Shown piece after piece: positions 1 through 9,481 of a stretch of 64,000 nucleotides of DNA. This DNA is from an uncultured Erythrobacter sp. (GTDB lineage Bacteria > Pseudomonadota > Alphaproteobacteria > Sphingomonadales > Sphingomonadaceae), in contig CANMIS010000002.1 of NCBI GenBank assembly GCA_947498065.1, positions 124,001 to 188,000 of the forward strand, in the 5' to 3' direction. The first letter of the stretch is position 1. Each line of letters begins with the position of its first letter. A program made the translations under genes and the position numbers. The notes below the pieces were generated by a model. It had not been told where the DNA came from. It saw only the letters and a program-made list of their open reading frames with translations, and did no database searches.

Positions 1-2
1 TG

Positions 3-1433
3 CCCTTCACTCTGTCTTGCAACGTGCTGGAGAACCTCGGGTCCGCCAATATGGCCTTCACCCTGCTGCCCATGCTGTCAGTCGGCGCGATTGAAGCGAT
101 TGGCCACCATGGCAGCAAGGATCAGCAGGCGAAGTACATGCCGGATCTGGTGAGCGGCAAATGGTCTGGCACCATGAACCTGACCGAACCAGCCGCGGGC
201 AGCGATGTGGGCGCGCTGCGCTCTACCGCAGAGCCGATCACCGAGGGTGAGCACGCCGGGAAGTACCGGATTGCTGGCCAGAAGATCTACATCACCTGGG
301 GTGAGCACGATCTGGCTGAAAACATCATTCACCTGGTGCTCGCACGGCTGCCCGATGCGCCAGAGGGTTCACGCGGCATCTCGCTGTTCCTCGTCCCGAA
401 GTACCACGTCAATGACGACGGATCGCTCGGCAATCGCAATGATGTGCGCTGCGTCAGCCTGGAGCATAAGCTCGGCATCAACGCCTCGCCTACTTGCGTA
501 ATGAGCTACGGCGACAATGGCGAATGCATTGGCGAGCTGGTCGGCGCGGAAAACCGCGGGCTGATGGCCATGTTCACGATGATGAACAATGCGCGGATCA
601 ATGTCGGCAACCAAGGCGCGCAAATCGCTGAGCGGGCGACGCAGCAGGCGATCTATTATGCAATGGACCGGGTGCAATCGGCCCGCGCTGGCTCGCCAGA
701 CAAAACCCCCGTTGCGATCATTGAGCATCCCGATGTGCGGCGCATGATCCTGCGCATGAAGGCCCTGACGGAGGGTGTTCGCGCGCTGCTATATTACTGC
801 GCCGGCCAAGTGGATCGGGGCACAATTGGCGATGAAGGCGCAGGCGAACGCGCCGAAGTGCTGGTTCCACTGGTCAAGGCCTGGGGCACGGACATGGGCG
901 TCGAGGTGTCGGGTATCGGTATCCAAGTGCATGGCGGCATGGGCTTTGTTGAAGAGACTGGCGCCGCGCAGCACTGGCGCGATTCCAAGATCGCCCCGAT
1001 CTATGAAGGCACCAATGGCATTCAGGCCGCCGATCTGGTGACCCGCAAGCTCGGCATGTCGGGCGGCGAAGCTGTCATTGGCCTGTTTGAGGAAATCGCC
1101 CGAGACGCGAGCGAAGAAGTGGGCCTTGCGGGGCTCGCCAGCGATTGCGCGAATATCGCCCGCTGGATGCGCGATGAGGCAAGCCTGGATGATCGCTTGG
1201 CTGGCAGCACCGCGTTCTGCACTATGGCTGCGGTCGCGGTCGCCGGGTGGCAAATGCTGCGCCAGGTGCGCGCTATCGCCGAAGGGGCCGCGCCTGCTCT
1301 AGCGGAGACCAAGCCGGTGACAACGCGCTTCTTCCTCGATCATATCGTACCAGAAGCCTCTGGCTTGAAGGCCAGCGCGATCAGCGGCTCAGACCTGCTG
1401 TATGCCTTGAGCGCAGACAAACTCGCAAGCTAA
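3..1433 (+). CDS. Acyl-CoA dehydrogenase, C-terminal part (5' end outside window)
   Basis: FAD-dependent dehydrogenase that oxidises acyl-CoA to enoyl-CoA. The frame is open from base 3, so the start lies left of the window; 476 residues are visible. MNLTEPAAGSDVGALRS (about visible residues 58-74) is the family's flavin/substrate loop, and VHGGMGF followed by IYEGTNGIQ matches the C-terminal helical domain, whose Glu in YEGT is the usual catalytic base position. About 130 residues follow this motif, which fits the long subfamily of roughly 600 residues with an extra C-terminal domain (the DmdC-like/FadE-like group). Substrate chain length cannot be told from the sequence. It converges on the sugar dehydrogenase gene. 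Confidence 0.93.
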   Translation, partial: PFTLSCNVLENLGSANMAFTLLPMLSVGAIEAIGHHGSKDQQAKYMPDLVSGKWSGTMNLTEPAAGSDVGALRSTAEPITEGEHAGKYRIAGQKIYITWGEHDLAENIIHLVLARLPDAPEGSRGISLFLVPKYHVNDDGSLGNRNDVRCVSLEHKLGINASPTCVMSYGDNGECIGELVGAENRGLMAMFTMMNNARINVGNQGAQIAERATQQAIYYAMDRVQSARAGSPDKTPVAIIEHPDVRRMILRMKALTEGVRALLYYCAGQVDRGTIGDEGAGERAEVLVPLVKAWGTDMGVEVSGIGIQVHGGMGFVEETGAAQHWRDSKIAPIYEGTNGIQAADLVTRKLGMSGGEAVIGLFEEIARDASEEVGLAGLASDCANIARWMRDEASLDDRLAGSTAFCTMAAVAVAGWQMLRQVRAIAEGAAPALAETKPVTTRFFLDHIVPEASGLKASAISGSDLLYALSADKLAS

Positions 1434-1436
1434 ACG

Positions 1437-1478
1437 GCACGGCAGGTCCACGCGGCAAAGTTGCGCCGTGCGACTTTT
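1437..1478 (+). terminator. Possible terminator after the acyl-CoA dehydrogenase
   Basis: GCACGGC (1437-1443) pairs with GCCGTGC (1465-1471), and four T residues follow at 1475-1478. The loop is long (21 bases) and the T run short, so this is a weak candidate between convergent genes. Confidence 0.3.
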
Positions 1479-1506
1479 GCGCGAAGCCCTCGCCTGTACC
1501 TAGGCG

Positions 1507-2988
1507 TCACTCGGCGGGCTGGATGCGCGCATAGTCGTCTTCGCCAAAGCTCGCATTGGGGCTACCGCTGAGCTCGCGTTGAGGCTCCAAACGGCGACCC
1601 TGTAAACGTTCGATCCCTGCACCGGGTTCAGCACCGGGCGCAACAGCGCGCCAGATGATCCCCGCGGTGTCGTCTGATACCAACAAAGAGCCATCGCCGC
1701 CCCATTCGACCCAAGTTGGCCGGCCCTTTGTCGTGCCGTCCTCGTTCAAAAAGCCGGTCAGCACGGGCACAGGCTTGCCCGTCGGATTGCCGCGTTCGTC
1801 AAAGGCGACATAGACCACATCATAGCCAGATGGCGGCTTGCGATTCCACGAACCATGGCGCGCGATGAATGCGCCGCTGGCAAAGCCGTCCCCCATGCGG
1901 TGGCCTTCTTTGGTGAAGACCAGGCCCAGCGCGGCGACATGCGGGCCAAGCGCATATTCCGGATAGCGCGCATATTCCATCAGATAGGCCGGCATCGGTG
2001 CCTCGACCCGGCGATCGATGTTGGTGCGATAATACAGCCATGGCCAGCCATATTGCGCGCCCACTGGCACGTTCGTCAGATAATCCGGCACCAAGTCAGA
2101 ACCGAGCATGTCGCGCTCATTCACTGTGGTCCACAGCTCACCCGACCATGGGCTGAAATCGAGACCATTGGGATTGCGCAAACCGACGGCAAACTGGCGC
2201 TGACGCCCAGCCGTCAGATCGTACTCCCAGATCATCGCCCGGCCTTCTTCAACCTCCATCCCGCTTTCGCCGATATTGCTGACCGAACCGACCGCGACAT
2301 AGAGGCGGTTGCCATCCGGGTGCAGTTCCATATTGCGCATCCAGTGCCCGCCGCCCGGCGCGAGATCCATCAGCTTGGTCGGCTCGCCCGTGACCGTTTC
2401 CGCGCCGAGCTCATAAGGGAACGCCAGAACAGCATTGTGATTGGCAACATACAGCGTGCCATCGTTCCAGCTCATACCGGACGGGGAATCGAGCCCTTCG
2501 GACAGGATCACGGTCTGCTTTTCAGCAACACCATCACCGTCTTCATCACGCAGCAGAACGATTTGGTTCGGCGAATCGCCCGCGGCACCCGCCTCTGAGA
2601 ACAGATATTCTGCGACCCATCCGCGAATGCTGGCCATAATACCCCCTTCGCCATCATCCTCCGCCTTGGGCGAGCGGGTCAAGGTGACCAGCACATCCCC
2701 ATTTGGCAGGCCGTAGAGTACGCGGGGGTGGTCGAGGCCTTCAGCGAACCGCGTCACGGTCAGCCCGTCAGCCGCCACTGGCAAAGCGCCCTCTTCCCAG
2801 CCGACCGGCTTTGCGATCTGCACTGTCGGGAAACTTTCAGGATCGGGCTCTTCCAAGGTGGGATCAGTGCCCGCGACCTCGTCAACCGACAGCTCAGCGG
2901 TGTCGCCGCGCGTCAAAAAGAAACCGGCAATGCCCAGGATCACAAGTAGGACGACCAAAGCGATGAGAATTTTGCGAATAATAGCCAT
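1507..2988 (-). CDS. PQQ-dependent sugar dehydrogenase family protein (membrane-anchored)
   Basis: Beta-propeller dehydrogenase of the soluble glucose/sorbosone dehydrogenase type, expected to oxidise aldoses in the periplasm with PQQ; the substrate is not known. The protein has 493 residues. An N-terminal membrane anchor (about residues 3-24, rich in I, L and V) precedes the propeller. Family-like stretches are HPRVLYGLPNGDVLV, MELHPDGNRLYVAVGS, LRNPNGLDFSPWSGELW and HGSWNRKPPSGYDVVYV. The start at 2988 (MAIIRKIL) is chosen because it begins at the membrane segment; a longer frame up to 3108 would run into the divergent msrC gene. No PQQ synthesis genes are in the window. Confidence 0.85.
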   Translation of the reverse strand: MAIIRKILIALVVLLVILGIAGFFLTRGDTAELSVDEVAGTDPTLEEPDPESFPTVQIAKPVGWEEGALPVAADGLTVTRFAEGLDHPRVLYGLPNGDVLVTLTRSPKAEDDGEGGIMASIRGWVAEYLFSEAGAAGDSPNQIVLLRDEDGDGVAEKQTVILSEGLDSPSGMSWNDGTLYVANHNAVLAFPYELGAETVTGEPTKLMDLAPGGGHWMRNMELHPDGNRLYVAVGSVSNIGESGMEVEEGRAMIWEYDLTAGRQRQFAVGLRNPNGLDFSPWSGELWTTVNERDMLGSDLVPDYLTNVPVGAQYGWPWLYYRTNIDRRVEAPMPAYLMEYARYPEYALGPHVAALGLVFTKEGHRMGDGFASGAFIARHGSWNRKPPSGYDVVYVAFDERGNPTGKPVPVLTGFLNEDGTTKGRPTWVEWGGDGSLLVSDDTAGIIWRAVAPGAEPGAGIERLQGRRLEPQRELSGSPNASFGEDDYARIQPAE

Positions 2989-3054
2989 AGGTGCCCGCGA
3001 TATAAGAGGCTTGGCCTTGCGGCAATGGGGGAAGCGATTAGACAGCCTAGCGCC

Positions 3055-3549
3055 ATGTATGATTTCAAACCCGACGAAACCCTCGCGCCCGCCGAACTCT
3101 ATCGGCAATTGGGCGATGCCGCCGACGCCCTAACCACCGGGGAGAGCGATGGGATTGCCAATATGGCCAATGTGGCCGCGCTGATCTGGGAATTTGTGCC
3201 GCGCCTTAATTGGGCAGGATTTTACCGCGTGGTGCAAAACGGGACGGAAAAAGAGCTGGTGTTAGGGCCATTTGTTGGCCGCCCGGCTTGTATTCGCATT
3301 CCTTTTGGCCAAGGCGTGTGCGGCGCCGCGGCGGCAACTGGCGAAACCCAGCTGGTCGAGGATGTCCACGCCTTCCCTGGGCACATTGCCTGCGATGCTG
3401 CCAGCCAGTCCGAAGTCGTTGTGCCTGTGATGCGTGATGGAGAGGTACTGGCAATCATCGATTGCGACAGTCCGGAGGCTGCCCGCTTCACGAGGGAGGA
3501 TGCGCGCGGGTTAGAGGCCCTCGCCACCTTACTTAGCGAGCGTATTTAG
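3055..3549 (+). CDS. msrC: Free methionine-(R)-sulfoxide reductase (GAF-domain fRMsr)
   Basis: Cytoplasmic GAF-fold enzyme that reduces free methionine-(R)-sulfoxide, part of oxidative stress repair. The 164-residue protein is essentially one GAF domain. The fRMsr cysteines are present: GRPACIRIP, GQGVCGAAAATGE and HIACDAASQSEVVVPV, followed by IIDCDSP and a C-terminal helix. The three-cysteine pattern separates it from generic GAF proteins. The ATG at 3055 starts at the usual family N-terminus (MYDFKPDE). It is divergent from the sugar dehydrogenase gene, with 66 bases between the starts. Confidence 0.88.
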   Translation: MYDFKPDETLAPAELYRQLGDAADALTTGESDGIANMANVAALIWEFVPRLNWAGFYRVVQNGTEKELVLGPFVGRPACIRIPFGQGVCGAAAATGETQLVEDVHAFPGHIACDAASQSEVVVPVMRDGEVLAIIDCDSPEAARFTREDARGLEALATLLSERI

Positions 3550-3571
3550 CTCCCTTTCAGCTAAAATTTTT
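3545..3571 (+). terminator. Rho-independent terminator of msrC (weak)
   Basis: TTTAGCT (3545-3551) and AGCTAAA (3559-3565) form a perfect 7-bp stem with a 7-base loop, followed by A and TTTTT. The msrC stop codon lies inside the stem. The stem is AT-rich, hence moderate confidence. Confidence 0.45.
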
Positions 3572-3740
3572 GTCTGGCTACTCAGTCACCGCGCCCAATC
3601 GCCCCGAAAAGAGACAGTTCCCCCGTTTGGCTGGTTTGGTGTGTTAGTTGATAGTAGCTAACAATTTGCCATGGGCTCGTCGGGCGAATCGCACGATATC
3701 GCGCCCCATGATCGCTCTATAAGCACAGGGGAAACTTTTG

Positions 3741-4700
3741 ATGTCGACACTCCATTTCGCGCTTCGCAGCCTCAGCGCTCCGGTCGCTGGACTGGCTTTG
3801 GCCAGCGCCGCACCGGCTTTCGCACAGGCGGAGGTTGTGATGACCGAGGGAGAGATCCAATCGCTCCCGGCGGATCTTCAAACCGCACCAGCCCCAATGC
3901 CCCAGACTTCGATCGCTCCTGCACAAACTGGCGGTCGGACCCTGGGTGAGACGGAAGAGATCATCATGGGCGAGGACGGGGTCGAAACCGTCATTCGCAC
4001 GCGTTACATCACGCCGCGCACGGCAACCCGCTCGATTCCGCCAGCGGATGGTGGTTTCGGCCAACCCGCCCCGGTTCAATATTACCCAGCGTCTCAACCA
4101 GTCGTGTTTGAACGCGAACAATGGCTCGCAGAATGCCGCCGCCGCACTGACGGCCGCGATGGCAAGGAAAAAGGCGGCATCATTGGCAGTCTGCTTGGCG
4201 CAATCACCGGCGGTATCATAGGGAACCGGGTATCCAGCGGTGAGCGTTTGGCTGGCACCTTGATCGGTGCGGGCACAGGCGGCTTGGCCGGCCTGGCGAT
4301 CGGCACGCTGATTGGTGATGGCGACGATGATGATGGCTATGACTGCGAGGCCGCACTCAATGACTACCTTCAACAGAACAACGGGTTGGTCTCTGCGCCC
4401 CCTCAGCGTTTTGCTAGCCGAACAATTGCTGCGCCAGCTTACGCCTATCCGCAATATGCACCTGCACCCGTCGCTTATGGCTACGGAGGCTGCAATTGCT
4501 ACCAGGCACAGCCAGTGCAGCAAACCGTTCTGGTTCCGGTTCAGACCACTCAACGCCAGCGCGTGATCGTTCGTGAGAATGTCCGCGAGGAGTTTGTGCC
4601 AGAGCCAGTGCGTGAGCGCACAATTCCAGAGCCGCAAATGATCAAGCAGCCCACACGGGTTGTGCCGGCACCACGCCCGGTCAAAATGATCAAGAACTAA
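3741..4700 (+). CDS. Exported glycine-zipper (17 kDa antigen-like) protein
   Basis: Probable envelope protein of unknown function, 319 residues. A signal peptide (residues 1-28, ending PAFA) is followed by a Pro/Gln-rich region. A glycine-zipper segment at about 145-192 (GGIIGSLLGAITGGIIGNR, then GAGTGGLAGLAIGTLIG) matches the 2TM glycine-zipper family seen in Rickettsia 17 kDa antigen and other outer-membrane lipoproteins, but no lipobox is seen. An acidic DGDDDDGYD stretch and a long Tyr/Pro/Arg-rich tail follow. The ATG at 3741 has a GGGG-type Shine-Dalgarno about 9 bases upstream. A strong terminator follows the gene. Confidence 0.7.
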   Translation: MSTLHFALRSLSAPVAGLALASAAPAFAQAEVVMTEGEIQSLPADLQTAPAPMPQTSIAPAQTGGRTLGETEEIIMGEDGVETVIRTRYITPRTATRSIPPADGGFGQPAPVQYYPASQPVVFEREQWLAECRRRTDGRDGKEKGGIIGSLLGAITGGIIGNRVSSGERLAGTLIGAGTGGLAGLAIGTLIGDGDDDDGYDCEAALNDYLQQNNGLVSAPPQRFASRTIAAPAYAYPQYAPAPVAYGYGGCNCYQAQPVQQTVLVPVQTTQRQRVIVRENVREEFVPEPVRERTIPEPQMIKQPTRVVPAPRPVKMIKN

Positions 4701-4742
4701 GGTGGCAGAGCGGGCTTAGCCGCCGCGAAATACCGATATATC

Positions 4743-4780
4743 AGCGCGCGGGACTCTCAGTGGGTCTCGCGCGCTTTTAT
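4743..4780 (+). terminator. Rho-independent terminator
   Basis: A 12-bp GC-rich stem (AGCGCGCGGGAC at 4743-4754 pairing with GTCTCGCGCGCT at 4764-4775, one G-T wobble) with a 9-base loop is followed by TTTAT. It ends the glycine-zipper gene transcript. Confidence 0.8.
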
Positions 4781-4939
4781 TTGCGTCGACTGCAAACAAG
4801 ACATCGTTTAGCTGGCTAAGCAAGAAGGGTGCGCAGTTGCGCGGCGCGACTTTTGAGCGCACACCAATTGCACTGCGAAGGCAGATCAAAGCATTGATTT
4901 AGCGATGCTTCGGAAGAAACGCCCGACACTGGAACGGCG

Positions 4940-5953
4940 TTAGATATCGCCGCCCGTCAGCCTTTGGCACACCAGATCCAATTGATCGAGCGTCCGATAG
5001 CGAATTGTAACCGCGCCAGAGCGTGGATCCGCATCCGCCTTAATTCGGACAGTCAGACCCAGAAACTCCTCCAGGTGACGCTGGACCGCTTCGATATCGG
5101 CATCATTCGCCGGATCGCGTCCACCCACTTGCGCTTTGGGAACCTTGGTCGCCACTTTGCCCGCAACCTTGCGCACCATGCGCTCAATCTCACGCACGGA
5201 CAGGTTGTCGTTCACGGCCTGCTGAGCGAGGCTCGCTGCATTTTCCTGCCCGATAAGCGCGCGCGCGTGCCCCATAGACAGCCTGCCGCTTTCAACTAGA
5301 TCAAGCACCGCGCTAGGCAGGCCCAAAAGACGCTGAAAGTTCGCCACATGACTGCGTGATTTGTCGACCATGCGAGCGATTTCCGCTTGGGTCATGCCCT
5401 CACTATCGGCAAGGCGTTGATAAGCGCGCGCCTCCTCAACGGGGTTGAGATCTTCACGCTGAATATTCTCGATCAGCGCGAGCGCCATCACTTCACGGTC
5501 ATCGAGCTCACGAACAAGCGCTGGAATCTCATGCAAGCGCGCCTTTTGCGCAGCCCGCCAGCGGCGTTCGCCCGCAACCAATTGATAGCGGCCCTCGCCG
5601 CGCGGCCGAACGATGATCGGTTGAATAACACCGCGCGCTGCGATCGATGCAGCCAGCTCTGCGAGCGCCGCATCATCAAAGTGCTTGCGCGGCTGCCCTG
5701 GCAAGGGGCTGATCGACGCAATCGGCAAGGCAGCTAGGCCAGAAACAGGCTTCGCATTTGCATTTTCCGACTTGTTCTCAGCGCCTTGCAATGCATCACT
5801 GCGGACGAGCGGCTCCTCACGCTGGGTTTCGCCCAACAGCGCTCCCAAGCCCTTGCCGAGCTTTTTCTTCCGGTCACCAGGCCCTCGATGCGGTACAGAA
5901 AATTCGATTTTTTCGCCAGATGGGTTCGAACCTGATTTCACGTTGCGGCTCAT
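4940..5953 (-). CDS. parB: Chromosome partitioning protein ParB
   Basis: Centromere-binding CTPase that loads at parS and spreads to form the partition complex. It has 337 residues. The N-terminal KKKLGKGLGALLG (29-41) is the usual ParA-interacting region. The CTP-binding motifs GERRWRA (128-134) and ENIQREDLNPVEEA (162-175) are intact, and a helix-turn-helix follows at about 188-211 (MTQAEIARMVDKSRSHVANF). The C-terminal part is the dimerisation region. The start overlaps the parA stop by four bases (ATGA), so parA-parB form an operon. Three parS-like sites lie 1-3.5 kb away. Confidence 0.97.
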   Translation of the reverse strand: MSRNVKSGSNPSGEKIEFSVPHRGPGDRKKKLGKGLGALLGETQREEPLVRSDALQGAENKSENANAKPVSGLAALPIASISPLPGQPRKHFDDAALAELAASIAARGVIQPIIVRPRGEGRYQLVAGERRWRAAQKARLHEIPALVRELDDREVMALALIENIQREDLNPVEEARAYQRLADSEGMTQAEIARMVDKSRSHVANFQRLLGLPSAVLDLVESGRLSMGHARALIGQENAASLAQQAVNDNLSVREIERMVRKVAGKVATKVPKAQVGGRDPANDADIEAVQRHLEEFLGLTVRIKADADPRSGAVTIRYRTLDQLDLVCQRLTGGDI

Positions 5954-6726
5954 GCGGCTTTCCTTTCTGGCGGGAATCGTCCGATTAATTCGCGGGCCAG
6001 CGCGATGTATGCGCGGCTGCCCGTACAGGAATGATCATAAACAAGTGCTGGCAGCCCGTGGCTCGGCGCTTCCGACAGACGGACGTTGCGCGGGATGACC
6101 GTTTCAAACACCAAATTGCCGAGGCAATCGCGCACATCGTCAGCGACTTGATCGGTCAACCGGTTGCGGCGATCAAACATCGTGAGCGCCACACCGATAA
6201 TGCCCAGATCAGGGTTAAAGCGCTGTTGGATGCGTTCGACCGTCTGCAGTAATTGGCTGAGACCCTCGAGCGCGAAGAACTCACATTGCAATGGTACGAG
6301 CAGAGTATCAGCGGCGCATAGAGCATTGAGCGTCAGCAGACCCAAGGACGGTGGACAGTCGATAAAGCAAATATCGTGCTCGCCATGATTGGCCAAAGCC
6401 GCTTTCAGACGCCCAGTCCGCTCTTCGACAGAAACGAGTTCAACCTCAGCGCCGCTCAAATCAACCGTAGCCGGAACCAGATCCAAGCCTGGGATGCTTG
6501 TCGGCACAACCGCATCTTCCAACGCAATTTCATCAACTAAGAGGTCATAGCTCGAAAGGCCGCGATCATTGGCATCAACACCCATACCGGTCGACGCATT
6601 GCCCTGAGGATCAAGGTCGATCAGCAGGGTTCGCCACCCCGTCGCCGCCATCGCTGTTGCAATGTTGATGGCAGTGGTCGTCTTACCAACCCCTCCCTTC
6701 TGGTTTGCAATTGCGATTGTCAGCAT
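5950..6726 (-). CDS. parA: Chromosome partitioning ATPase ParA (Soj)
   Basis: Deviant Walker-type ATPase that drives segregation of ParB-parS complexes over the nucleoid. It has 258 residues. The deviant Walker A motif KGGVGKTT (10-17) follows the N-terminal strand, LIDLDPQGNAS is the A' region, and CFIDCPPSLG is Walker B. There is no N-terminal DNA-binding extension, so it is the short chromosomal type rather than a P1-type plasmid ParA. It is the first gene of parAB, about 130 bases downstream of rsmG on the same strand, the usual order near alphaproteobacterial origins. Confidence 0.97.
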   Translation of the reverse strand: MLTIAIANQKGGVGKTTTAINIATAMAATGWRTLLIDLDPQGNASTGMGVDANDRGLSSYDLLVDEIALEDAVVPTSIPGLDLVPATVDLSGAEVELVSVEERTGRLKAALANHGEHDICFIDCPPSLGLLTLNALCAADTLLVPLQCEFFALEGLSQLLQTVERIQQRFNPDLGIIGVALTMFDRRNRLTDQVADDVRDCLGNLVFETVIPRNVRLSEAPSHGLPALVYDHSCTGSRAYIALARELIGRFPPERKAA

Positions 6727-6856
6727 CTTAGCGCGTTCCTTATTCGTGCTCGAACCAGCAAAACTCTAGGCACAAAAACCGCCAATTGCGGGGTATTTGC
6801 GCTCAAGTGAGTCTAAAATCGCCGCAAACGAAGCAATTCGACGCGGCGATCTCAAT

Positions 6857-7498
6857 TCACAAACTGACGATGATACCTGCGTCGCGATCGGTCAATGATT
6901 GTTCCACGTGGAACTTCCGCCGATTGCGAGCTTTTAGTCCCGCCAACTCATCCGATGCGGAGCGACCTTTGGGCAGGACATAGCGCGTATGCGCAGTGCA
7001 AAACGGGTGCGAAAGGCGCAGGAGCTTGTCGAGTGGAGCAAAGGCGCGCGCAGTTATCACATTGACTGGAAATGGTTTTATCTTCTCCAGACGCTCACCC
7101 ACCACCCGGCATCGCTTGAGGTCTAATTTGGTGACCACACGCTCCAGAAACTCAACGCGGCGTGCCCGAGATTCAACCAGAACCATCGGTATGTTAGGTA
7201 ACAGACTTGCCAAAATTATCCCCGGAAAGCCTGCGCCTGTTCCAAGATCGAGCCAAGGAGTTCCCTTGCGATCTTCGCGTGTTTCACGTGGAACATGCTG
7301 TAGGAGCTGAACGCTATCAGCGATATGGCGTTGCCACAGCTGACTTTCTGAAGGCTTGGAAATCAGGTTTTGTTGTTTGTTTTCAGCAAGAAGGAGGGCG
7401 GAAAAGCGTTCCAATCGCTCGATCGCCGCAGCATCGCCCCACTCTCCAACGAACGCGCGCGCCTGCTCTTCATTCTCAATGATGGCGCGATCGCTCAT
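6857..7498 (-). CDS. rsmG: 16S rRNA (guanine527-N7)-methyltransferase RsmG
   Basis: SAM-dependent enzyme that methylates G527 of 16S rRNA; also known as GidB. It has 213 residues. The SAM motif [13 protein letters not shown] is clear, and [19 protein letters not shown] matches the family's N-terminal helix. The start MSDRAII at 7498 gives a four-base ATGA overlap with mnmG; an in-frame ATG five codons earlier is possible. Two parS-like sequences (6900-6915 and 7280-7295) are embedded in the coding sequence. Confidence 0.93.
   Translation of the reverse strand: MSDRAIIENEEQARAFVGEWGDAAAIERLERFSALLLAENKQQNLISKPSESQLWQRHIADSVQLLQHVPRETREDRKGTPWLDLGTGAGFPGIILASLLPNIPMVLVESRARRVEFLERVVTKLDLKRCRVVGERLEKIKPFPVNVITARAFAPLDKLLRLSHPFCTAHTRYVLPKGRSASDELAGLKARNRRKFHVEQSLTDRDAGIIVSL
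6900..6915. other. parS-like site 1
   Basis: TGTTCCACGTGGAACT contains a perfect 14-base palindrome (GTTCCACGTGGAAC) with the parS core CACGTG. It differs from the standard TGTTTCACGTGAAACA at three positions. It lies inside rsmG, about 170 bases from the parA start. Confidence 0.7.
7280..7295. other. parS site 2
   Basis: TGTTTCACGTGGAACA matches the 16-base parS consensus at 15 positions (A to G at position 12). It lies within rsmG, between the two other sites. Confidence 0.85.
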
Positions 7499-9360
7499 GC
7501 GGCGGTTTGCCACCGGCGCGCGTAAACCAGCAAAGCCGACAGAGCGGCAGGCGTAACGCCAGGCACACGGCCCGCAGCAGCCAGCGTTGGTGGACTCGCA
7601 GAGGTCAGCCGTTCGATCATCTCTGAGGAGAGCCCAGGAACCTCAGCAAATGGGAAGTCCCCTGCGAGCGCCAGATTCTCACTCGCGCGCAGATCACGCA
7701 GCTCCGCATCCTGCCTCGCGAGATAGGGCTCATAAGCCGCATCCTCAGCCATCTCATCAGCAAGGTCCGTATTGGCACAAAGCGCCTCGACAAGTTCGGC
7801 ATCAACCCAAGTCATCAGATCAGCGAACTCGACACCGTCATGACGAAGCCATTCTGAGATGGGCTTTTCACCGCCATCACGCCGAACGGGGAGGCTAGAG
7901 TCAGCTAGCTCTTTTGAATGGAGCTTTTGCGCGAACAAGGGCCCTAATACCGCTCGCATAGCCTCACGGTGTTCAAACCACTGGGCGCGCTCATCAGCAA
8001 CGCATCCCGCCTCAATGCCCAACTTAGTCAGGCGCGTGGAAGCATTGTTCGCCCTCAAGCGTAGGCGGTATTCAGCGCGCGAGGTGAGCATCCGATATGG
8101 CTCGCTCACCCCTTGCAGAGTCAAATCATCGACCATCACCGCAATGTAGGAATTCGCGCGATCCAAGACAGGAGCCTCGCGGTCAGTCTCGGCAGCTGCT
8201 GCGTTAAGGCCAGCAATCAGCCCTTGTGCAGCGGCTTCCTCATAACCGGTGGTCCCGTTGATCTGTCCGGCGCAATACAGGCCTGGGATAGCTCGCAGCT
8301 GAAGATCCGGTGTCAGCGCACGTGGATCAATGTGGTCATACTCCACCGCATAGCCCGGTTCGACGATTTCCGCCTGAGACAGACCTGCCATTGCGCGAAC
8401 CATGTCGTGCTGAACATCCACCGGCAGGGACGTGCTGATCCCATTCGGGTAGACCAAATGCGTGTTTAGGCCTTCGGGCTCCAGGAACACCTGATGCCCG
8501 TCGCGGTCGCCAAACCGGTGAATCTTATCCTCAATTGACGGGCAATACCGCGGGCCCGCCGCATCAATCGCACCCGAAAACAGCGGAGAGCGATGGAGGT
8601 TTGCGCGAATAGCGTCGTGCGCAGCCTCCGTTGTCCGAGTGATCGCGCAAAACACCTGGGGGTTTGCGCGCTTTTCGGTGAGAGCAGACATCGTCCAGCT
8701 CTCGTCGTCGGAGGCTTGCTCTGGAAGGGCAGCCCAGTCGATCGTGCGTCCGTCAATTCGCGGCGGCGTACCTGTCTTCAGCCGCGCCATAGGCAGATCG
8801 GCGCCGCGCAATTGCTCAGCCAGGCGCTGAGCGGAGTTTTCACCAATGCGCCCGCCGGTAAAGCACTCCTCGCCGCGGAACAAAGTCCCGCCGAGAAAAG
8901 TACCGGTGCAAAGGACAACACGCGGCGCATCTAGCGCCGTGCCATCGGCAAGCTCTAAGCCCACAACACGTCCGCCCTCTAACCGGAGTGCAGCGGCTTC
9001 GCCTGCGATCAAGGTCAGATTTGCTTGAGCCTTAACAATCCGCTGGACTTCAGCTTTGAACAGCACCCGGTCGGCCTGAACACGCGGACCCCAGACGGCG
9101 CTACCCTTGGAACGGTTGAGCATGCGATAGTGAATTGCACCTGCATCGGCTGCCCGGCCAATTACGCCATCCAGCGCATCGACTTCCCGAACCAGATGGC
9201 CCTTACCCAGCCCGCCAATTGCCGGATTACAACTCATTGCCCCAATGGCTCCGAGATCGAAGCTGACCAGCCCGGTGCGCGCGCCCATGCGGGCCGCCCC
9301 ACAGGCAGCTTCCGCACCGGCGTGACCGCCGCCAATAACCAGGACATCAAAGCTATGCAT
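7495..9360 (-). CDS. mnmG: tRNA uridine-5-carboxymethylaminomethyl modification enzyme MnmG (GidA)
   Basis: FAD enzyme that works with MnmE to make the cmnm5U34 modification in the tRNA wobble position. It has 621 residues, normal for the family. The N-terminal dinucleotide-binding motif [14 protein letters not shown], then [20 protein letters not shown] and YCPSIEDKI, are family signatures, and the C-terminal helical MnmE-binding domain is complete. It sits between mnmE and rsmG on the same strand; a consensus parS lies just upstream of its start. Confidence 0.98.
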   Translation of the reverse strand: MHSFDVLVIGGGHAGAEAACGAARMGARTGLVSFDLGAIGAMSCNPAIGGLGKGHLVREVDALDGVIGRAADAGAIHYRMLNRSKGSAVWGPRVQADRVLFKAEVQRIVKAQANLTLIAGEAAALRLEGGRVVGLELADGTALDAPRVVLCTGTFLGGTLFRGEECFTGGRIGENSAQRLAEQLRGADLPMARLKTGTPPRIDGRTIDWAALPEQASDDESWTMSALTEKRANPQVFCAITRTTEAAHDAIRANLHRSPLFSGAIDAAGPRYCPSIEDKIHRFGDRDGHQVFLEPEGLNTHLVYPNGISTSLPVDVQHDMVRAMAGLSQAEIVEPGYAVEYDHIDPRALTPDLQLRAIPGLYCAGQINGTTGYEEAAAQGLIAGLNAAAAETDREAPVLDRANSYIAVMVDDLTLQGVSEPYRMLTSRAEYRLRLRANNASTRLTKLGIEAGCVADERAQWFEHREAMRAVLGPLFAQKLHSKELADSSLPVRRDGGEKPISEWLRHDGVEFADLMTWVDAELVEALCANTDLADEMAEDAAYEPYLARQDAELRDLRASENLALAGDFPFAEVPGLSSEMIERLTSASPPTLAAAGRVPGVTPAALSALLVYARRWQTAA

Positions 9361-9399
9361 GCTGCGCCAGATAGGGTGTCACGCCGCTTGGGTCAAAGC

Positions 9400-9415
9400 T
9401 GTTTCACGTGAAACA
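9400..9415. other. parS site 3 (perfect consensus)
   Basis: TGTTTCACGTGAAACA is an exact 16-base palindrome identical to the widely conserved bacterial parS. It lies in the 121-base mnmG-mnmE intergenic gap, about 3.5 kb from parB and 6.2 kb from the hemE-ppsR origin candidate. Confidence 0.95.
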
Positions 9416-9481
9416 CTGCTCGGTTTGGCTGATTTGCCCGCCGAGGCGCGAAGATCACAAGCCGTCCCGCGCCGAGAAAGT

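Noticed and set aside
1855..2598. Plus-strand frame of 247 codons within the sugar dehydrogenase gene
   Set aside because: It lies wholly opposite a recognisable beta-propeller enzyme and has no conserved sequence.
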